DNA from: Vreelandella lutescens | GTDB lineage: Bacteria; Pseudomonadota; Gammaproteobacteria; Pseudomonadales; Halomonadaceae | Direction of reading: 5' to 3' | Assembly (NCBI RefSeq): GCF_014640815.1 | Contig: NZ_BMHM01000001.1 | Location: forward strand, 372,001 to 436,000 | DNA length: 64,000 bases | Shown: positions 50,430 to 61,046 of the stretch, one piece after another | Layout: every line of letters starts with the position of its first letter | How positions within the stretch are numbered: the stretch's first letter is position 1 | The notes under the pieces: generated by a model | Told to the model about the DNA's origin: nothing | Databases searched by the model: none | Seen by the model: the letters and a program-made list of their open reading frames with translations, nothing else | Position numbers and translations under genes: made by a program

Positions 50430-52685
50430 ATGTTGCCCATTCTAAGACACTATTTTTCGCGTCGAGTGAGGGTCGCCACGTTTTCAGCGATCCTCTTTTT
50501 TCTATCTGCCATTATTACGGGCGGCGTGATTTTCCAGCGTCAGCATGCCATTGAAAATCGCCTTTTAGAAAACCTTGTATGGACGGGGTATCAGTTTGAT
50601 AGGGAAGTCCGTGAGCTTCACTTGATGCTTGTGGGTAGCCAGGTGGGGGACGCTACGGTAGATGATCTGCTGCTGCGCTTTGAAATTCTGTTTAGCCGAA
50701 AAAATCTTTTCCAACAGGGAGAAATTAATCTCGCCGTCTCGAAAATCCATGGGGTTAACACGCTAGTCGAGCAGGCTGCCGTTGTCATTAATGAGATTGA
50801 TCAATTAATGGAACCGCTCTGGGACGATGCATCTGCTTTAAATGATGAGCTTATTCGTCAGGCCGTGGATGCTGCGATCACTCTGCAAAAAATCACTGGC
50901 ACTATTTTAATCGAGACCAACGCGAGCGTTGCACGGCTCCGCACGCTAGAGCGCGAAAAGATGACCCAGCTTTATGGGCTGGCATTGATCCTTCTGCTCT
51001 CTTTAATGTTCTCAGGTGGCTTACTGGTTCGCGCCTTGCTGATTGAAGGAAAAATTAGCATTCGTAAAGCCCAGGCGCTGGAAGTTAAAAGCCGAGAGCT
51101 GAAAGAGACCGCCAAACGCGCCGAAATTGCCAGCCAAGCCAAATCGCAGTTTATGGCGGTGATGAGCCATGAGATTCGTACACCGCTTAACGGTGTGGTC
51201 GGCATGGCAGATTTGTTGAGTGAAGAAGTACACACGCCGAAGGCTCACGCTTACCTATCAGCGCTCAAGAGAAGTGCAGATAGCCTGCGTGCGGTCATTA
51301 ACGATATTTTGGATTACACCAAAATCGAGAGTGGCCGTCTTGATTTAGATGCACGGCCCTTTGATTTGCGTGAGTGCATTGAGGCGCTATGCACGGGGTA
51401 CGTGCTGCAAGAAAAGAGTAAGCCCGTCGTATTCAATTACTCCATTGATCCACTGCTGCCTCGGTTTGTTGTGGGGGATATTGCTCGTCTGCGCCAGGTC
51501 ATGATGAACCTGATCAATAACGCGCTGAAATTTACCGAAGAGGGGTTTGTTAAGTTTCATGCATCGCCAGGTTCAGGCAACCGGCTGTTATTTGAGGTAT
51601 ATGACACAGGCTGTGGTATCGCCGCAGCTGATCAGGAGCGCCTTTTTTCTGCGTTTTCCCAGGTTGATACGTCGATTTCGCGTCGTCACGAAGGAACAGG
51701 CTTGGGACTTGCCATCTGTAAACGTCTTGTGCATGCCATGGAGGGAGATATTGGCGTGACCAGCGACGTGGGCATAGGTAGCCGTTTCTGGTTTTCAGTC
51801 ACGTTACCTGAAGCACACTCGATTGATGCCTACCCGCACAGTGAGCAGCGTACGGCACTCGCCAATGAACACCACATCCTAGTGGTGGAAGATAATCCGA
51901 TCAATCAGACCGTCGCCAAAGTGATGTTAGAACAGCTAGGGCAGCGCGTCACTATTGCCGATAACGGCCAATCTGCCTTAGAGCAGCTACAGGAAGAGTA
52001 CTCGGCAATCGATCTTGTGTTGATGGACATGCAGATGCCCATTCTGGATGGCCCCGAAACCACGCTACGCTGGCGTGCTTTTGAGTCCGTGCATGCGTTG
52101 CCAAGGCTACCGATTGTCGCGATGACGGCTAATGTGATGCCTGAGCATCGCGAGCGCTGCTTTGAAAGCGGCATGGACGACATGATTAACAAGCCGTTCA
52201 CGCGAGAAGAATTGTATCAACTGATTAGCCGGTACGTGCTCACCGCTGACATGCCGATTGACACGGTGGTACACGTTGAACTCCCTGGGAGTTCGCAAAA
52301 GGTTCTCCCGGTCGATGTGGCAACAGAGGGAGCCGGCCCTGATGTATTGGATCGTAAAATTTGTTTAGAGCTTCAGGAAGCGTTTGATCCCGCCTCGCTC
52401 AATGCTTTATTGAATGCGTTTTTAACCCGACTGGAAGAGCGTCTTATTCGCTTGCGTGCATGCTGGCTTGCGGGGGATGCCGAGTCGTTGCGTAAAGAAG
52501 CGCATTCACTCAAAGGCGCTGCTGCATCGCTAGGCTGTGCAGCGATTGCTGATCAAGCTGCCTTGTTGGAGAAAAGTGGAGGGCAGGAGGGCGGTGAAAC
52601 GGTGATCGGACGGTTAGATACTCTGGAAGCGCTCAAAGTGACCACTCAGCAAGCACTGCTAGAACAAGGGTTACTGGCTATCTAG
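50430..52685 (+). CDS. Hybrid sensor histidine kinase (HisKA-HATPase-REC-Hpt)
   Basis: 751-residue inner-membrane kinase. TM1 (about residues 15-36), a helical periplasmic domain to about 175, TM2 (about 180-205), then a coiled linker. HisKA has the phospho-His in [15 protein letters not shown] (about residue 247). HATPase boxes are [16 protein letters not shown] and [12 protein letters not shown]. The receiver has [11 protein letters not shown] and the acceptor Asp in LVLMDMQMP (about 532); the Hpt domain has its His in [13 protein letters not shown] (about 691). All phosphorelay residues are intact. It follows the molybdopterin-fold protein gene by 27 bases. Confidence 0.93.
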   Translation: MLPILRHYFSRRVRVATFSAILFFLSAIITGGVIFQRQHAIENRLLENLVWTGYQFDREVRELHLMLVGSQVGDATVDDLLLRFEILFSRKNLFQQGEINLAVSKIHGVNTLVEQAAVVINEIDQLMEPLWDDASALNDELIRQAVDAAITLQKITGTILIETNASVARLRTLEREKMTQLYGLALILLLSLMFSGGLLVRALLIEGKISIRKAQALEVKSRELKETAKRAEIASQAKSQFMAVMSHEIRTPLNGVVGMADLLSEEVHTPKAHAYLSALKRSADSLRAVINDILDYTKIESGRLDLDARPFDLRECIEALCTGYVLQEKSKPVVFNYSIDPLLPRFVVGDIARLRQVMMNLINNALKFTEEGFVKFHASPGSGNRLLFEVYDTGCGIAAADQERLFSAFSQVDTSISRRHEGTGLGLAICKRLVHAMEGDIGVTSDVGIGSRFWFSVTLPEAHSIDAYPHSEQRTALANEHHILVVEDNPINQTVAKVMLEQLGQRVTIADNGQSALEQLQEEYSAIDLVLMDMQMPILDGPETTLRWRAFESVHALPRLPIVAMTANVMPEHRERCFESGMDDMINKPFTREELYQLISRYVLTADMPIDTVVHVELPGSSQKVLPVDVATEGAGPDVLDRKICLELQEAFDPASLNALLNAFLTRLEERLIRLRACWLAGDAESLRKEAHSLKGAAASLGCAAIADQAALLEKSGGQEGGETVIGRLDTLEALKVTTQQALLEQGLLAI

Positions 52686-52693
52686 CGTTAATG

Positions 52694-52718
52694 CCAGCGC
52701 TACTTAAGGTAGCGCTGG
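52694..52718. terminator. Hairpin between kinase and EAL genes
   Basis: 10-bp stem CCAGCGCTAC / GTAGCGCTGG with 5-base loop, 8 bases past the kinase stop. No T-run; function as a terminator is inferred from its place between convergent genes. Confidence 0.5.
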
Positions 52719-52744
52719 AGAATCAGCTGAGGGTGAAGGGTCGG

Positions 52745-53905
52745 TTAGGCCCTTTTGGCCGTGGTCATTTGATGATGTAACCACTCATCAAACAGTGCTG
52801 GGGAGAGAGGGCGAGAGATAAAATAGCCTTGCCCCACGGGGCAGTTCGCTTCGGCGAGAAACGCCTGCTGCTTGGCATTTTCGATGCCCTCCGCCACGAC
52901 GCTCATCCCTAGGCGCGCGCCTAGCTCGACGATGGAGAGCGTAATGGCCTGGGCGTTGGGCTCGCTATCGATCAGTGATACAAAGCTGCGATCAACTTTT
53001 AACTCATCAAACGGCAGTCGGTAGAGTTGTGTTAACGAGGAGTAACCCGTGCCGAAGTCATCAAGCGCTAATTTGCATCCCCGTTTACGTAGTTCATCCA
53101 AGATGTGTCGGGCATAGCCCAAGCACTCCACGCCGACGGATTCTGTCAACTCCAGCGTGACCTTGGTCATATCGATGGGGTACTTGCTGCATAGCGTATC
53201 GAACATCGACAGCATATTTTCAGCTTTGATGAATTCGGCAGGTACGTTAACGGCGATACTTAGCGGCAACCCACGGGAATGCCAACTGGCTAGCTGCGCA
53301 AACGAGAGCTCTAAAATGCACCAAGTCAGTGGCACCATCAGGCCGCTTCTTTCAGCCAGGGGAATAAAGTTATCAGGGTAAATGGTACCGCGCGTTGGAT
53401 CTTCCCAGCGCACTAAAGCCTCTGCGCCCACAACCGCGCCTGTCGCCAGCGAGATCTTAGGCTGCAGCGCAAGGCAAATATGCTGCTGCTTGATCGCCTG
53501 GGCCAGCTCGCCTACAGAGGGTGGTTTCGGTGATGACTCAATTTGCTCGATAAACGCGCCAAGGCCGGTCATTAGTTTGGCCTTAGGCAAAAAGCCCAGC
53601 ATCTTTAGCCCCTTAGATTTACCTTCGGCAATTGCGTGGGCGGCGGTTTCATCAGAGCAGCTGCTTAAGAGCAAAATAGGGGCATTCATTTTTAGATCAT
53701 AGAGATAATCCAGGATATCCAGCCCGGTAAAATCGCCCAAGCCAAAATCCAGCACGATCAGGTTAGTGTTAAGTAGGGCAGGTTTACGCGCCAGCTCTCC
53801 CAAGCATCCGGCGGTGGCAACATCAAACCCATGTCGGCTTAGCAACATTTTGCCGAGTAGCTGGATATCGACGTCATCATCAATCACTAACGCACTGGGC
53901 GGCAT
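52745..53905 (-). CDS. Response regulator with EAL phosphodiesterase domain
   Basis: 386-residue REC-EAL protein expected to hydrolyse cyclic di-GMP under phosphorylation control. REC (residues about 1-125): VIDDDVD, acceptor Asp in LIVLDFGLGD, Lys in FLPKAK. The EAL domain (about 140-380) keeps all catalytic signatures: EALVRW, NVPAEF, LELTESVG, LDDFGTGYSS, KVDRSF, EGIE and GQGYF. It is therefore probably active. ATG at 53905 follows AAGGACA. It converges with the hybrid kinase gene; the Hpt domain of that kinase could phosphorylate it. Confidence 0.92.
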   Translation of the reverse strand: MPPSALVIDDDVDIQLLGKMLLSRHGFDVATAGCLGELARKPALLNTNLIVLDFGLGDFTGLDILDYLYDLKMNAPILLLSSCSDETAAHAIAEGKSKGLKMLGFLPKAKLMTGLGAFIEQIESSPKPPSVGELAQAIKQQHICLALQPKISLATGAVVGAEALVRWEDPTRGTIYPDNFIPLAERSGLMVPLTWCILELSFAQLASWHSRGLPLSIAVNVPAEFIKAENMLSMFDTLCSKYPIDMTKVTLELTESVGVECLGYARHILDELRKRGCKLALDDFGTGYSSLTQLYRLPFDELKVDRSFVSLIDSEPNAQAITLSIVELGARLGMSVVAEGIENAKQQAFLAEANCPVGQGYFISRPLSPALFDEWLHHQMTTAKRA

Positions 53906-53990
53906 GATATGTCCTTTCAAATAGGTACGCGCAGCGTTTTAAGTAAGTGTTATTGCCAGCGCACTGACGCAATGCCTGAGTCGGCAATGC

Positions 53991-54030
53991 AAAAGCGCCT
54001 TCAGGTGCCAGGGGAGGAGCCTGAAGACGC
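53991..54030 (-). terminator. Terminator of the chemoreceptor gene
   Basis: 11-base arms (GCGCCTTCAGG / CCTGAAGACGC, one mismatch) with a 14-base loop; leftward it is followed by TTTT. Located 41 bases past the chemoreceptor stop. Confidence 0.55.
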
Positions 54031-54070
54031 AGAGATGAATAGGGTTAAACGATTGGCTTAGTGGGCATCA

Positions 54071-55753
54071 TCAAAAAGACTCCCATTCAGGGGTAGACTG
54101 ACGAACCAAATTTCTAGGTAGCGTTGAAGCTAACTGTAGTGTGCTTTTATTAGTTTGATCAAGAGATACGTGACGCCCTGAATCAACGATGGATGGGCTA
54201 TTGCTCAGTTTAAAAGAGCCCACCAATGCGCTCAGTCGATCCGCCTGTTCACGCAGCTCCGCGGCAGCGGCGCTGGACTCTTCTACCATCGATGCGTTGT
54301 GCTGCGTCATGCTATCTAGCTCGTTAACAGCGTCATTGACTTGACCAATGCCCACGCTCTGCTCTTTGGCACCTGCGCTGATTTCTGCGACCACATCGGC
54401 AACACGTTCAATACTTTGCATCATGCTGTGTAACGTATCGCTAGCTGCTTTAACCTGGGATACACCAGAGAGTGTTCGCTCAGACGAAGTACTGATTAAT
54501 TCTGAAATACTCTTTGATGCTTCGCTGGTGCGGCTGGCTAGAATACGAACTTCCTGTGCGACGACGGCAAAGCCTCGGCCATGCTCTCCCGCTCGTGCCG
54601 CTTCAACCGAAGCGTTCAACGCCAAGATATTGGTTTGAAAGGCAATACCTTCAATCATGGTGACGATTTCACTAATCTGTCCTGAAGACTCACTAATGCT
54701 GCCCATAGTTTTTTGAACGCCTTGCATGGCATTCAAACCTTGATGCGCAATGTCCCGTGTCGAGAGTGCGAGCTGGTTAGCCTGCTGGGCAGACTCAGAA
54801 GCGTTGCTGACCACCGCCGCAATTTGTTCCATGGAGGCAGACGTTTGCTGGATGTTGGCCGCGGCCTGTTCCGTGCGTGACGCCAGTTCTTGGCTACCTT
54901 TAGCAATTTCTGTTGAGGCATGCTGAAGGCTGACGGTGCTGTGGCTCACTGACTGCAGCGTGTCGTCGATACGCTTGATAAAGGCATTGAACTGTGCGGC
55001 TAGCTCACCAATTTCATCTTTACGTTTACTGTCAATGCGTGCCGTTAAGTCGCCATCACCTTCAGTAATTTCTTGAATTCTTGCGCTTACTTGTTGTATT
55101 GCACTGGACATCATTTTAGGCCCCATGACTGCTACCAACATGACGAGAGCAAATACGGCTAAAGAAAAAATTAATGTAGAAATTTGTTGTAGCTTTATTC
55201 TGTCGGCTACCGCTAGCTCAGTGGCTAATACTACTGCTTCAACATTCTGTCCTGAGATGTCATACAGGGAGCGCAATTCTTCAAAGCTTTCAAGAGATGA
55301 GCCTGAAAGAACATTTAAAGCGCTATTAATATCACCTGATTGATGAAGCTCAAAAACACGGCTGCTTTCTTGTTTCCACTCATTATAAGCGTTATCAAAA
55401 TTAGAGAGCTGTGCTAAAAGTTCAGGGTGAGACTGCATGCTTTGAAAGTACGTCTGCATCCGGTCATAAGCTTGTTGCGCATTTTCTTCATAGCTGGCTA
55501 GCAACTGAGCGTTTCTTGCTGATGATGCAGATGTTAAAACATATTCAATCTCAGCGACTCTTGCCTGATATAAGTCTCTGTCAGCATTTAATGTTGTTGA
55601 AATGGCCGGAATATAGCTGTTTACAAGTGTTTGGAGGCGACTCTTTACCATATTGACCAGTAAAGCATCTGCTACCACAACTGCCAGTAATGACAATGCT
55701 ACAGCAATGAAAGCCATAGCATATTTAAAGCTGATTTTGTTAATCATTCTCAT
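54071..55753 (-). CDS. Methyl-accepting chemotaxis protein
   Basis: 560-residue chemoreceptor. TM1 is at about residues 8-32; a four-helix periplasmic ligand domain extends to about 190; TM2 follows; HAMP is at about 215-265 ([15 protein letters not shown] downstream). The cytoplasmic signalling tip reads [45 protein letters not shown], where adaptor and CheA bind. The chain ends in EWESF, very like the NWETF pentapeptide that tethers CheR and CheB in E. coli receptors. ATG at 55753 has GGAG at proper spacing. No chemotaxis kinase genes are nearby. Ligand unknown. Confidence 0.92.
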   Translation of the reverse strand: MRMINKISFKYAMAFIAVALSLLAVVVADALLVNMVKSRLQTLVNSYIPAISTTLNADRDLYQARVAEIEYVLTSASSARNAQLLASYEENAQQAYDRMQTYFQSMQSHPELLAQLSNFDNAYNEWKQESSRVFELHQSGDINSALNVLSGSSLESFEELRSLYDISGQNVEAVVLATELAVADRIKLQQISTLIFSLAVFALVMLVAVMGPKMMSSAIQQVSARIQEITEGDGDLTARIDSKRKDEIGELAAQFNAFIKRIDDTLQSVSHSTVSLQHASTEIAKGSQELASRTEQAAANIQQTSASMEQIAAVVSNASESAQQANQLALSTRDIAHQGLNAMQGVQKTMGSISESSGQISEIVTMIEGIAFQTNILALNASVEAARAGEHGRGFAVVAQEVRILASRTSEASKSISELISTSSERTLSGVSQVKAASDTLHSMMQSIERVADVVAEISAGAKEQSVGIGQVNDAVNELDSMTQHNASMVEESSAAAAELREQADRLSALVGSFKLSNSPSIVDSGRHVSLDQTNKSTLQLASTLPRNLVRQSTPEWESF

Positions 55754-55901
55754 GTGGTGCACTCCGTACTTTAACTTTTAATTTTCGCGAATTTACTACC
55801 CTTTAGAGGTAATGGCGATAGGTTAAAGAGCGGTGTGACTTTTTTTCACTTTTTAAGTTGATAGCATGCTAATTTAAGATGTATATCATGATTAATTGTT
55901 T

Positions 55902-57749
55902 TTACTTATACCCCTCCGCCTGCAAATGAAACAACGACGCATAGCGGCCATTGTCTTCAAGCAGCGTTTCATGGGTGCCACGCTCAATGACTCGCCCTTG
56001 GTCGATGACGATGATTTGGTCGGCGCTGCGGACGGTCGAGAAACGATGAGAGATCAAAATCGTCATCTTGTCGCGGCTGTGGTCTCGAAAGCGAGCAAAG
56101 ACATCCGCCTCGGCGGCGGCATCCATCGCGGCGGTGGGCTCATCCAGCACTAAAATATCGGCATCTTTGCGCATATAGGCGCGGGAAAGCGCTACTTTCT
56201 GCCACTGGCCGCCGGAGAGCTCCTGGCCATTTTTAAACCAGCGCCCTAGCTGGGTTTGGTAACCTTCTGGCATGCGTTTAATAAAGCTATCGGCCAGCCC
56301 ATCTTTTGCCGCTTGCTGCCAGCGCTGCTGATCATCGAAGGCCGTGGTATCACCCACCCCAAGGTTTTCACCCACGGTGAGCTGGTAGCGTACAAAGTCT
56401 TGGAAGATAACGCCCACGCGTGCTCTTAATGCTTGAGTATCCCAATCGTTAAGATCACTGCCATCTAGCAAAATGCGGCCTTGGGTGGGGCGGTAGAGCC
56501 GCGTTAAGAGTTTGATCAGCGTGGTTTTACCCGAGCCGTTTTCACCCACCAGAGCAAGGCTGCTGCCGGGCACAATGTGTAGCGAAATATCGTGCAGTAC
56601 CTCTTGGCCACCGGGGTAAGCGAAGCTCACTTGCTCAAAGCGCAGCCCGTCGTTGGGCACCGTGCCTTGGGTTAGGTGGCCTGCTTCGGCTTCGGTGGGC
56701 TGTTCCAGGTATTCGTACAGGTTGGAAAGGTAGAGGTTATCTTCATACATGCCGCTCACAGCGGTAAGGCTGGCGGATAGCGCACTTTGGCCCTGCTTAA
56801 ACACCATTAAGTACATAGTCATTTGGCCTAGCGTGAGGGCTCCCACCACGGTTTCCACCACGACCCAGCCATAGGCGGCATAGAAAGTAAGCGTACCCAG
56901 CAGCCCTAGAATAAACCCCCAGCTCTCACGGCGTAGGGTCAGGCGGCGGTCTTCAGCAAATAGCTGGTGAAAAATAGCCCGGTAGCGCTGCAAAAACCGT
57001 TGCTCTAAGCCAAACAGCTTGACCTCTTTAATGCTGTCTTCTCGGGCCAAAACGGTTTCCAGGTACATCTGCATGCGGGTTTGCGGCGAGCGCCAGCGAA
57101 AGAGCCGGAAGGCATCGCCGGAGAATTTCGCTTCAGAAAGAAACACCGGCAGTGCCCCCACCACCAAGATCAACGGTGCCCAGGGAGAAAACTGCACCAG
57201 TAGAAATGCAAAGCTGCCAAGGGAAATCGCGTTTTGCAGCAGCCCAAAGGTTTTCGTGACCAGTGCTAGTGGGCGGGTCGAGGCTTCTCGCCTAGCGCGG
57301 GTGAGCTGGTCATAAAGCTCTGAATCTTCGAATTGGCTCAGCGACAGCGTGCCCGCCTTTTCCAAAATCATGACGTTCACTTTTTGCCCGAGCAGCGCTC
57401 TTAACAGCGACTGCTGGGCCGAGAGGCCACGCTGGGCTAACGCCATCAGGGCAATGATGCCGCCTTCCAAGGCCACTAACCCCAGCACCGGAGTGAGCGT
57501 CTCCCATAAGTCAGGGTTGCTCGCTGCCTCATAGCTTTCCATGGCCGCCAGCACCCCATCCACAATCAACTGGCCCACATAGGCGGCCACGGCGGGCAGT
57601 ACGCCAGCCACTAGCGTGCAAAGCGCTAAGCCCAGCATCATCCAGCGGGAGGTTTCCCATACCAGTGCCAGGGCACGACGACTGTAGCGAAATACGCTGA
57701 AAAAGCCGCTAAAGGGGGAGAGAGAAGGCGAAGGAGCAGACGGCATCAT
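55902..57749 (-). CDS. ABC exporter, fused permease/ATPase
   Basis: 615-residue type IV ABC transporter half with about six membrane helices in the first 350 residues and a complete ATPase: Walker A GENGSGKTT, Q-loop VIFQDF, signature LSGGQWQKVALSRAYM, Walker B ILVLDEPTAAMD, and the switch His in ISHRFS. It resembles MsbA/lipid A-type and bacteriocin-type exporters with a long N-terminal tail; no peptidase domain is present. Substrate unknown. It stands alone, 136 bases downstream of the gamma-glutamyltransferase gene. Confidence 0.88.
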   Translation of the reverse strand: MMPSAPSPSLSPFSGFFSVFRYSRRALALVWETSRWMMLGLALCTLVAGVLPAVAAYVGQLIVDGVLAAMESYEAASNPDLWETLTPVLGLVALEGGIIALMALAQRGLSAQQSLLRALLGQKVNVMILEKAGTLSLSQFEDSELYDQLTRARREASTRPLALVTKTFGLLQNAISLGSFAFLLVQFSPWAPLILVVGALPVFLSEAKFSGDAFRLFRWRSPQTRMQMYLETVLAREDSIKEVKLFGLEQRFLQRYRAIFHQLFAEDRRLTLRRESWGFILGLLGTLTFYAAYGWVVVETVVGALTLGQMTMYLMVFKQGQSALSASLTAVSGMYEDNLYLSNLYEYLEQPTEAEAGHLTQGTVPNDGLRFEQVSFAYPGGQEVLHDISLHIVPGSSLALVGENGSGKTTLIKLLTRLYRPTQGRILLDGSDLNDWDTQALRARVGVIFQDFVRYQLTVGENLGVGDTTAFDDQQRWQQAAKDGLADSFIKRMPEGYQTQLGRWFKNGQELSGGQWQKVALSRAYMRKDADILVLDEPTAAMDAAAEADVFARFRDHSRDKMTILISHRFSTVRSADQIIVIDQGRVIERGTHETLLEDNGRYASLFHLQAEGYK

Positions 57750-57842
57750 GAGTTAGCAACATCAAGGTAAGCAAAAAGAGGCTGTCATGATGCGTGGCTT
57801 CGGCGTTGATAGCCATAGGAGATAGCGGTTGATTCCGCGAGC

Positions 57843-57868
57843 CTACTGCCCACCTGGGTGGGCAGTAG
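57843..57868. terminator. Hairpin after the gamma-glutamyltransferase gene
   Basis: Perfect 11-bp stem CTACTGCCCAC / GTGGGCAGTAG with 4-base loop, 18 bases past the gamma-glutamyltransferase-family stop. No T-run, so it may act as an mRNA-end hairpin. Confidence 0.55.
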
Positions 57869-57885
57869 TGAGACAATATCAGCCG

Positions 57886-59493
57886 CTATAGCGGTAGCAC
57901 TGCACCGTCGGTGCGTGGCTCGGTACCGCCCTGCAGCACGCCGGTATCCGGGTCGCGCAGAATAATCTGGCCACGGCCAAAGCTAATCGAATCCGCTACC
58001 TTAACGATCTTGTGGCCGCGACGGGCGAGGGCGAGCGCCAAGTGGTTAGGGAAGTCGGCTTCCACCTCAACGGTTCTGCCGGTTGTCCACTTCCAACGGG
58101 GCATATCCAGCGCTGCCTGCGGGTTGAGCTGATCCTCAATCATCGCAGTGACCACCTGCACTTGGCCCTGAGGCTGCATGTAGCCGCCCATGACGCCAAA
58201 AGGTCCTACGGCTTGATTATCTTTGGTGATAAAGCCTGGAATGATGGTGTGGTAGGTGCGCTTGCCGGGAGCCAACGCATTGGCGTGTTCAGGATCTAGC
58301 GAGAACGACCAGCCACGGTTTTGCAGGCTAATCCCGGTGCCGGGCACCACCATGCCGGAACCAAAGCCTTTAAAGTTACTTTGGATAAACGACACCATAT
58401 TGCCTTCGTCGTCGGCGGTGGCCAGGTAGACGGTGCCGCCTTGCAAAGGATTGCCGTGCGCCGGGTCAACGGCCTGATCGCCGATCAGCGCCGCGCGCGA
58501 TTTTAGGTAAGCCTCATCCAGCATTTGCTCAGTGGTGGGAGCCATTTCGCGGCGTTCGGTAATGTGTTTAAAGCCATCCATATAGGCAAGTTTGGTGGCT
58601 TCAATCCGGCGGTGCAGGGTTTCAACGGCATCCCCTGGGCACGGGTCTAACCGTTCCAGCATGCCGAGTGCCTGCAGCACGATCATGCCGCTGCCGTTTG
58701 GTGGAATTTCCCAAATATCATGGCCTTGGTAGCGCACGCTAATCGGGTCGACCCACTCGGGTTGGTAAGCGGCCAAATCCTCTTTACGAATTAAGCCGCC
58801 ATGCTCGCGGGAGAACGCATCGATTGCCTCAGCCAGTTCACCGCGATAAAACGCCTCGGCGTTTGTGTTGGCAATCGCGGCTAAGCTTTTCGCGTGGTCA
58901 GGGGCGGACCATAGCTCGCCTGGGCGCGGTGCCCGGCCTTTGGGGGCAAAGGTATCGAACCAGGGTTGGAAGGCAGCGTCGGGGTAGGTCGCGTAGTTAT
59001 GGAAAGCCTCTTCCCACATTTGGTGGATGACCGGCGTCACCGCAAAGCCCTCTTCCGCCAGCGCGATGGCAGGCGCTAGCAGATCCGCAAAGGGCAGTTT
59101 CCCAAAGCGCTCAGAGAGTGCTGCCCAGGCCGCAGGCGCGCCGGGCACGGTGACGGGCAGCATGCCATGGTTGGGCATAGCGTCATGGCCAAGCGCTTTC
59201 AAAGCCTCAATGGTGGCTGCCTGCGGGGCAGGCCCGCTGGCGTTTAAACCATGCAGCTTTCCATCGACCCACACAATCGCGAAGGCGTCGCTGCCAATGC
59301 CGTTAGAAGTAGGCTCAACCACGGTAAGCGCGGCGGCGGTGGCAATTGCCGCATCAATGGCATTGCCACCCTGCTGCAAAATAGTGATACCTACCTGGGC
59401 GGCGAGCGGCTGGGAAGTGGCCACCATACCGCGTTTGCCGAACGTGGCCATTCGACGTGAAGCGCTGGGATAATAGAGAGCGTTGTTATGCAT
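57886..59493 (-). CDS. Gamma-glutamyltransferase-family enzyme (Ntn hydrolase)
   Basis: 535-residue protein of the GGT/cephalosporin acylase family, which self-cleaves at an internal Thr that becomes the nucleophile. N-terminal block GMVATSQPLAAQVGITILQQGGNAIDAAIATAAALTVVEPTSNGIGSDAFAIV; the likely nucleophile is Thr in LQGGTVYLATADDEGNMVSFIQS. Later blocks are PGTGISLQNRGWSFSLDP and VMGGYMQPQGQVQV. No signal peptide is evident, unlike the E. coli periplasmic GGT. It follows tctA by 31 bases, so it is probably the last gene of the tctCBA operon. Substrate may be a gamma-glutamyl compound or an amide. Confidence 0.88.
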   Translation of the reverse strand: MHNNALYYPSASRRMATFGKRGMVATSQPLAAQVGITILQQGGNAIDAAIATAAALTVVEPTSNGIGSDAFAIVWVDGKLHGLNASGPAPQAATIEALKALGHDAMPNHGMLPVTVPGAPAAWAALSERFGKLPFADLLAPAIALAEEGFAVTPVIHQMWEEAFHNYATYPDAAFQPWFDTFAPKGRAPRPGELWSAPDHAKSLAAIANTNAEAFYRGELAEAIDAFSREHGGLIRKEDLAAYQPEWVDPISVRYQGHDIWEIPPNGSGMIVLQALGMLERLDPCPGDAVETLHRRIEATKLAYMDGFKHITERREMAPTTEQMLDEAYLKSRAALIGDQAVDPAHGNPLQGGTVYLATADDEGNMVSFIQSNFKGFGSGMVVPGTGISLQNRGWSFSLDPEHANALAPGKRTYHTIIPGFITKDNQAVGPFGVMGGYMQPQGQVQVVTAMIEDQLNPQAALDMPRWKWTTGRTVEVEADFPNHLALALARRGHKIVKVADSISFGRGQIILRDPDTGVLQGGTEPRTDGAVLPL

Positions 59494-59524
59494 TTAAAGT
59501 ACCCTTTGTTTTAAGCAGTGATCG

Positions 59525-61030
59525 CTAGTTGTTGGTCGCCGGCTTTAGGCGCTTGAGTTTGCGGTCTTGATAGAGGGAGAACGCGACTGACGCGACCGCC
59601 AGTATTAAAAAGAGGGCAGAAAGTGGCCGTGTTAAAAAAGTCAGCCAGTTAGGGTCCAGTTCCAGCGCTCTAAACAATTGCCGTTCCAAATTGTTGCCCA
59701 GTACCACGCCGAGTATGAGCGGCGTAAGAGGAACACCCGCTTTCCAAAGCAAGTAGCCAATCACCCCGAAAATAAACAGCACCCAAATATCGAACAGGTT
59801 GTTATTGAGCGCATAGGCACCGATGGCGCAGAGCATCAGCACAACCGGTACTAGGATTTGTTGCGGGATTAACGAGATTTTGGCGAACCAGCGCACCAGC
59901 AGCAGATTACACAGCACCATCACTACGGCACCGATTAAGAGGCTTGCGTAGATCGCGCCCACCAGCACCGGGTTTTGTTCAAACATCATTGGGCCTGGGG
60001 TGATGCCATGAAGAATCAGCACGCCCATCATGATGGCCATAGGGAGATCCCCCGGAATGCCCAGTGCTAAAGTCGGCACGAACGCGCCGCCCGCCACTGC
60101 ACTATTAGATGCCTCGGAAGCCACAATCCCACTAGGGGTGCCCGTGCCAAACGTTTCAGGGTGGCGCGAAAACTTTTTGGCTTGGTCGTAGCTCACAAAG
60201 TTGGCGACAGTACCGCCGGTGCCCGGCAGTGCGCCGATCAGGCTGCCAATTAATGATGAGCGCAGGGTGTTGAGTTTTTGACCCGCCATATCTTTCATGA
60301 TCTGGCGGTAAGGAATCGACACATTCGTATCGACGCCTTTTCCGCCGTCGTTGCCGTCGCGCATTTTTTCGATATTGCCGAGCAGTTGAGAGAACGCGAA
60401 AACGCCAATCATGACGGGCAGCATCTCAAACCCTGAACTAAGTGCGGGTAAATCAAAATCAAAGCGCAGATTGCTGTTGCGGTCATAGCCCACGGTGGTG
60501 ATCAGTAAGCCTAGCGCGCCGGCTAAAAGGCCTTTGAGGAGCGCGCCGTTGGATAACCCGGCCACCAGCGTGAGAGCAAAGATGATCAGCGCGGTAATTT
60601 CCCATGGGCGGAAATTCATGCTGAAGCTGGCTATCAGCGGCCCAAAAAAGACCAGCACCGCCACACTAATAATCGTGCCCAAAAAAGAGGCCATCACGCC
60701 GATGCCTAAGGCTCGGCCGGGTTCGCCCTTTTGGGCCATCGGGTAGCCATCGTAAACAGTGGTAATCGAGGAGGGCGTACCGGGGATACCCAGCATCACA
60801 CCCGATACAATACCGCCCGAGTATCCGCCTACAAAGACGCCGACCATGAGCGATACGCCGCTCACCGGGTCCATGGCAAAGGTAAACGGGAAGACCACTA
60901 AAATAGCCATGGTCACGGTAAAGCCAGGAATACTGCCCCCCACAATGCCGAACAGCACACCGAGTATGATCAAACCCATGACGGAGGGGCTGCCGACCTC
61001 GCTGAGTGCTTGAAGAAAGAAATTAGACAT
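59525..61030 (-). CDS. tctA: Tripartite tricarboxylate transporter, large membrane subunit TctA
   Basis: 501-residue permease with about 12 membrane helices. The conserved N-terminal half contains GGSIPGFTVTMAILVVFPFTFAMDP and the signature LGIPGTPSSITTVYDGYPMAQKGEPGRALG; the second half repeats TGGTVANFVSYDQAKKFSRHPETFGTGTPSGIVASEASNSAVAGGAFVPTLALGIPGDLPMAIM. It works with TctB and the binding protein TctC to take up a carboxylate, driven by ion gradient. Order tctC-tctB-tctA with short gaps indicates one operon. Confidence 0.93.
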   Translation of the reverse strand: MSNFFLQALSEVGSPSVMGLIILGVLFGIVGGSIPGFTVTMAILVVFPFTFAMDPVSGVSLMVGVFVGGYSGGIVSGVMLGIPGTPSSITTVYDGYPMAQKGEPGRALGIGVMASFLGTIISVAVLVFFGPLIASFSMNFRPWEITALIIFALTLVAGLSNGALLKGLLAGALGLLITTVGYDRNSNLRFDFDLPALSSGFEMLPVMIGVFAFSQLLGNIEKMRDGNDGGKGVDTNVSIPYRQIMKDMAGQKLNTLRSSLIGSLIGALPGTGGTVANFVSYDQAKKFSRHPETFGTGTPSGIVASEASNSAVAGGAFVPTLALGIPGDLPMAIMMGVLILHGITPGPMMFEQNPVLVGAIYASLLIGAVVMVLCNLLLVRWFAKISLIPQQILVPVVLMLCAIGAYALNNNLFDIWVLFIFGVIGYLLWKAGVPLTPLILGVVLGNNLERQLFRALELDPNWLTFLTRPLSALFLILAVASVAFSLYQDRKLKRLKPATNN

Positions 61031-61046
61031 TAGACGTTCCTCAGCA

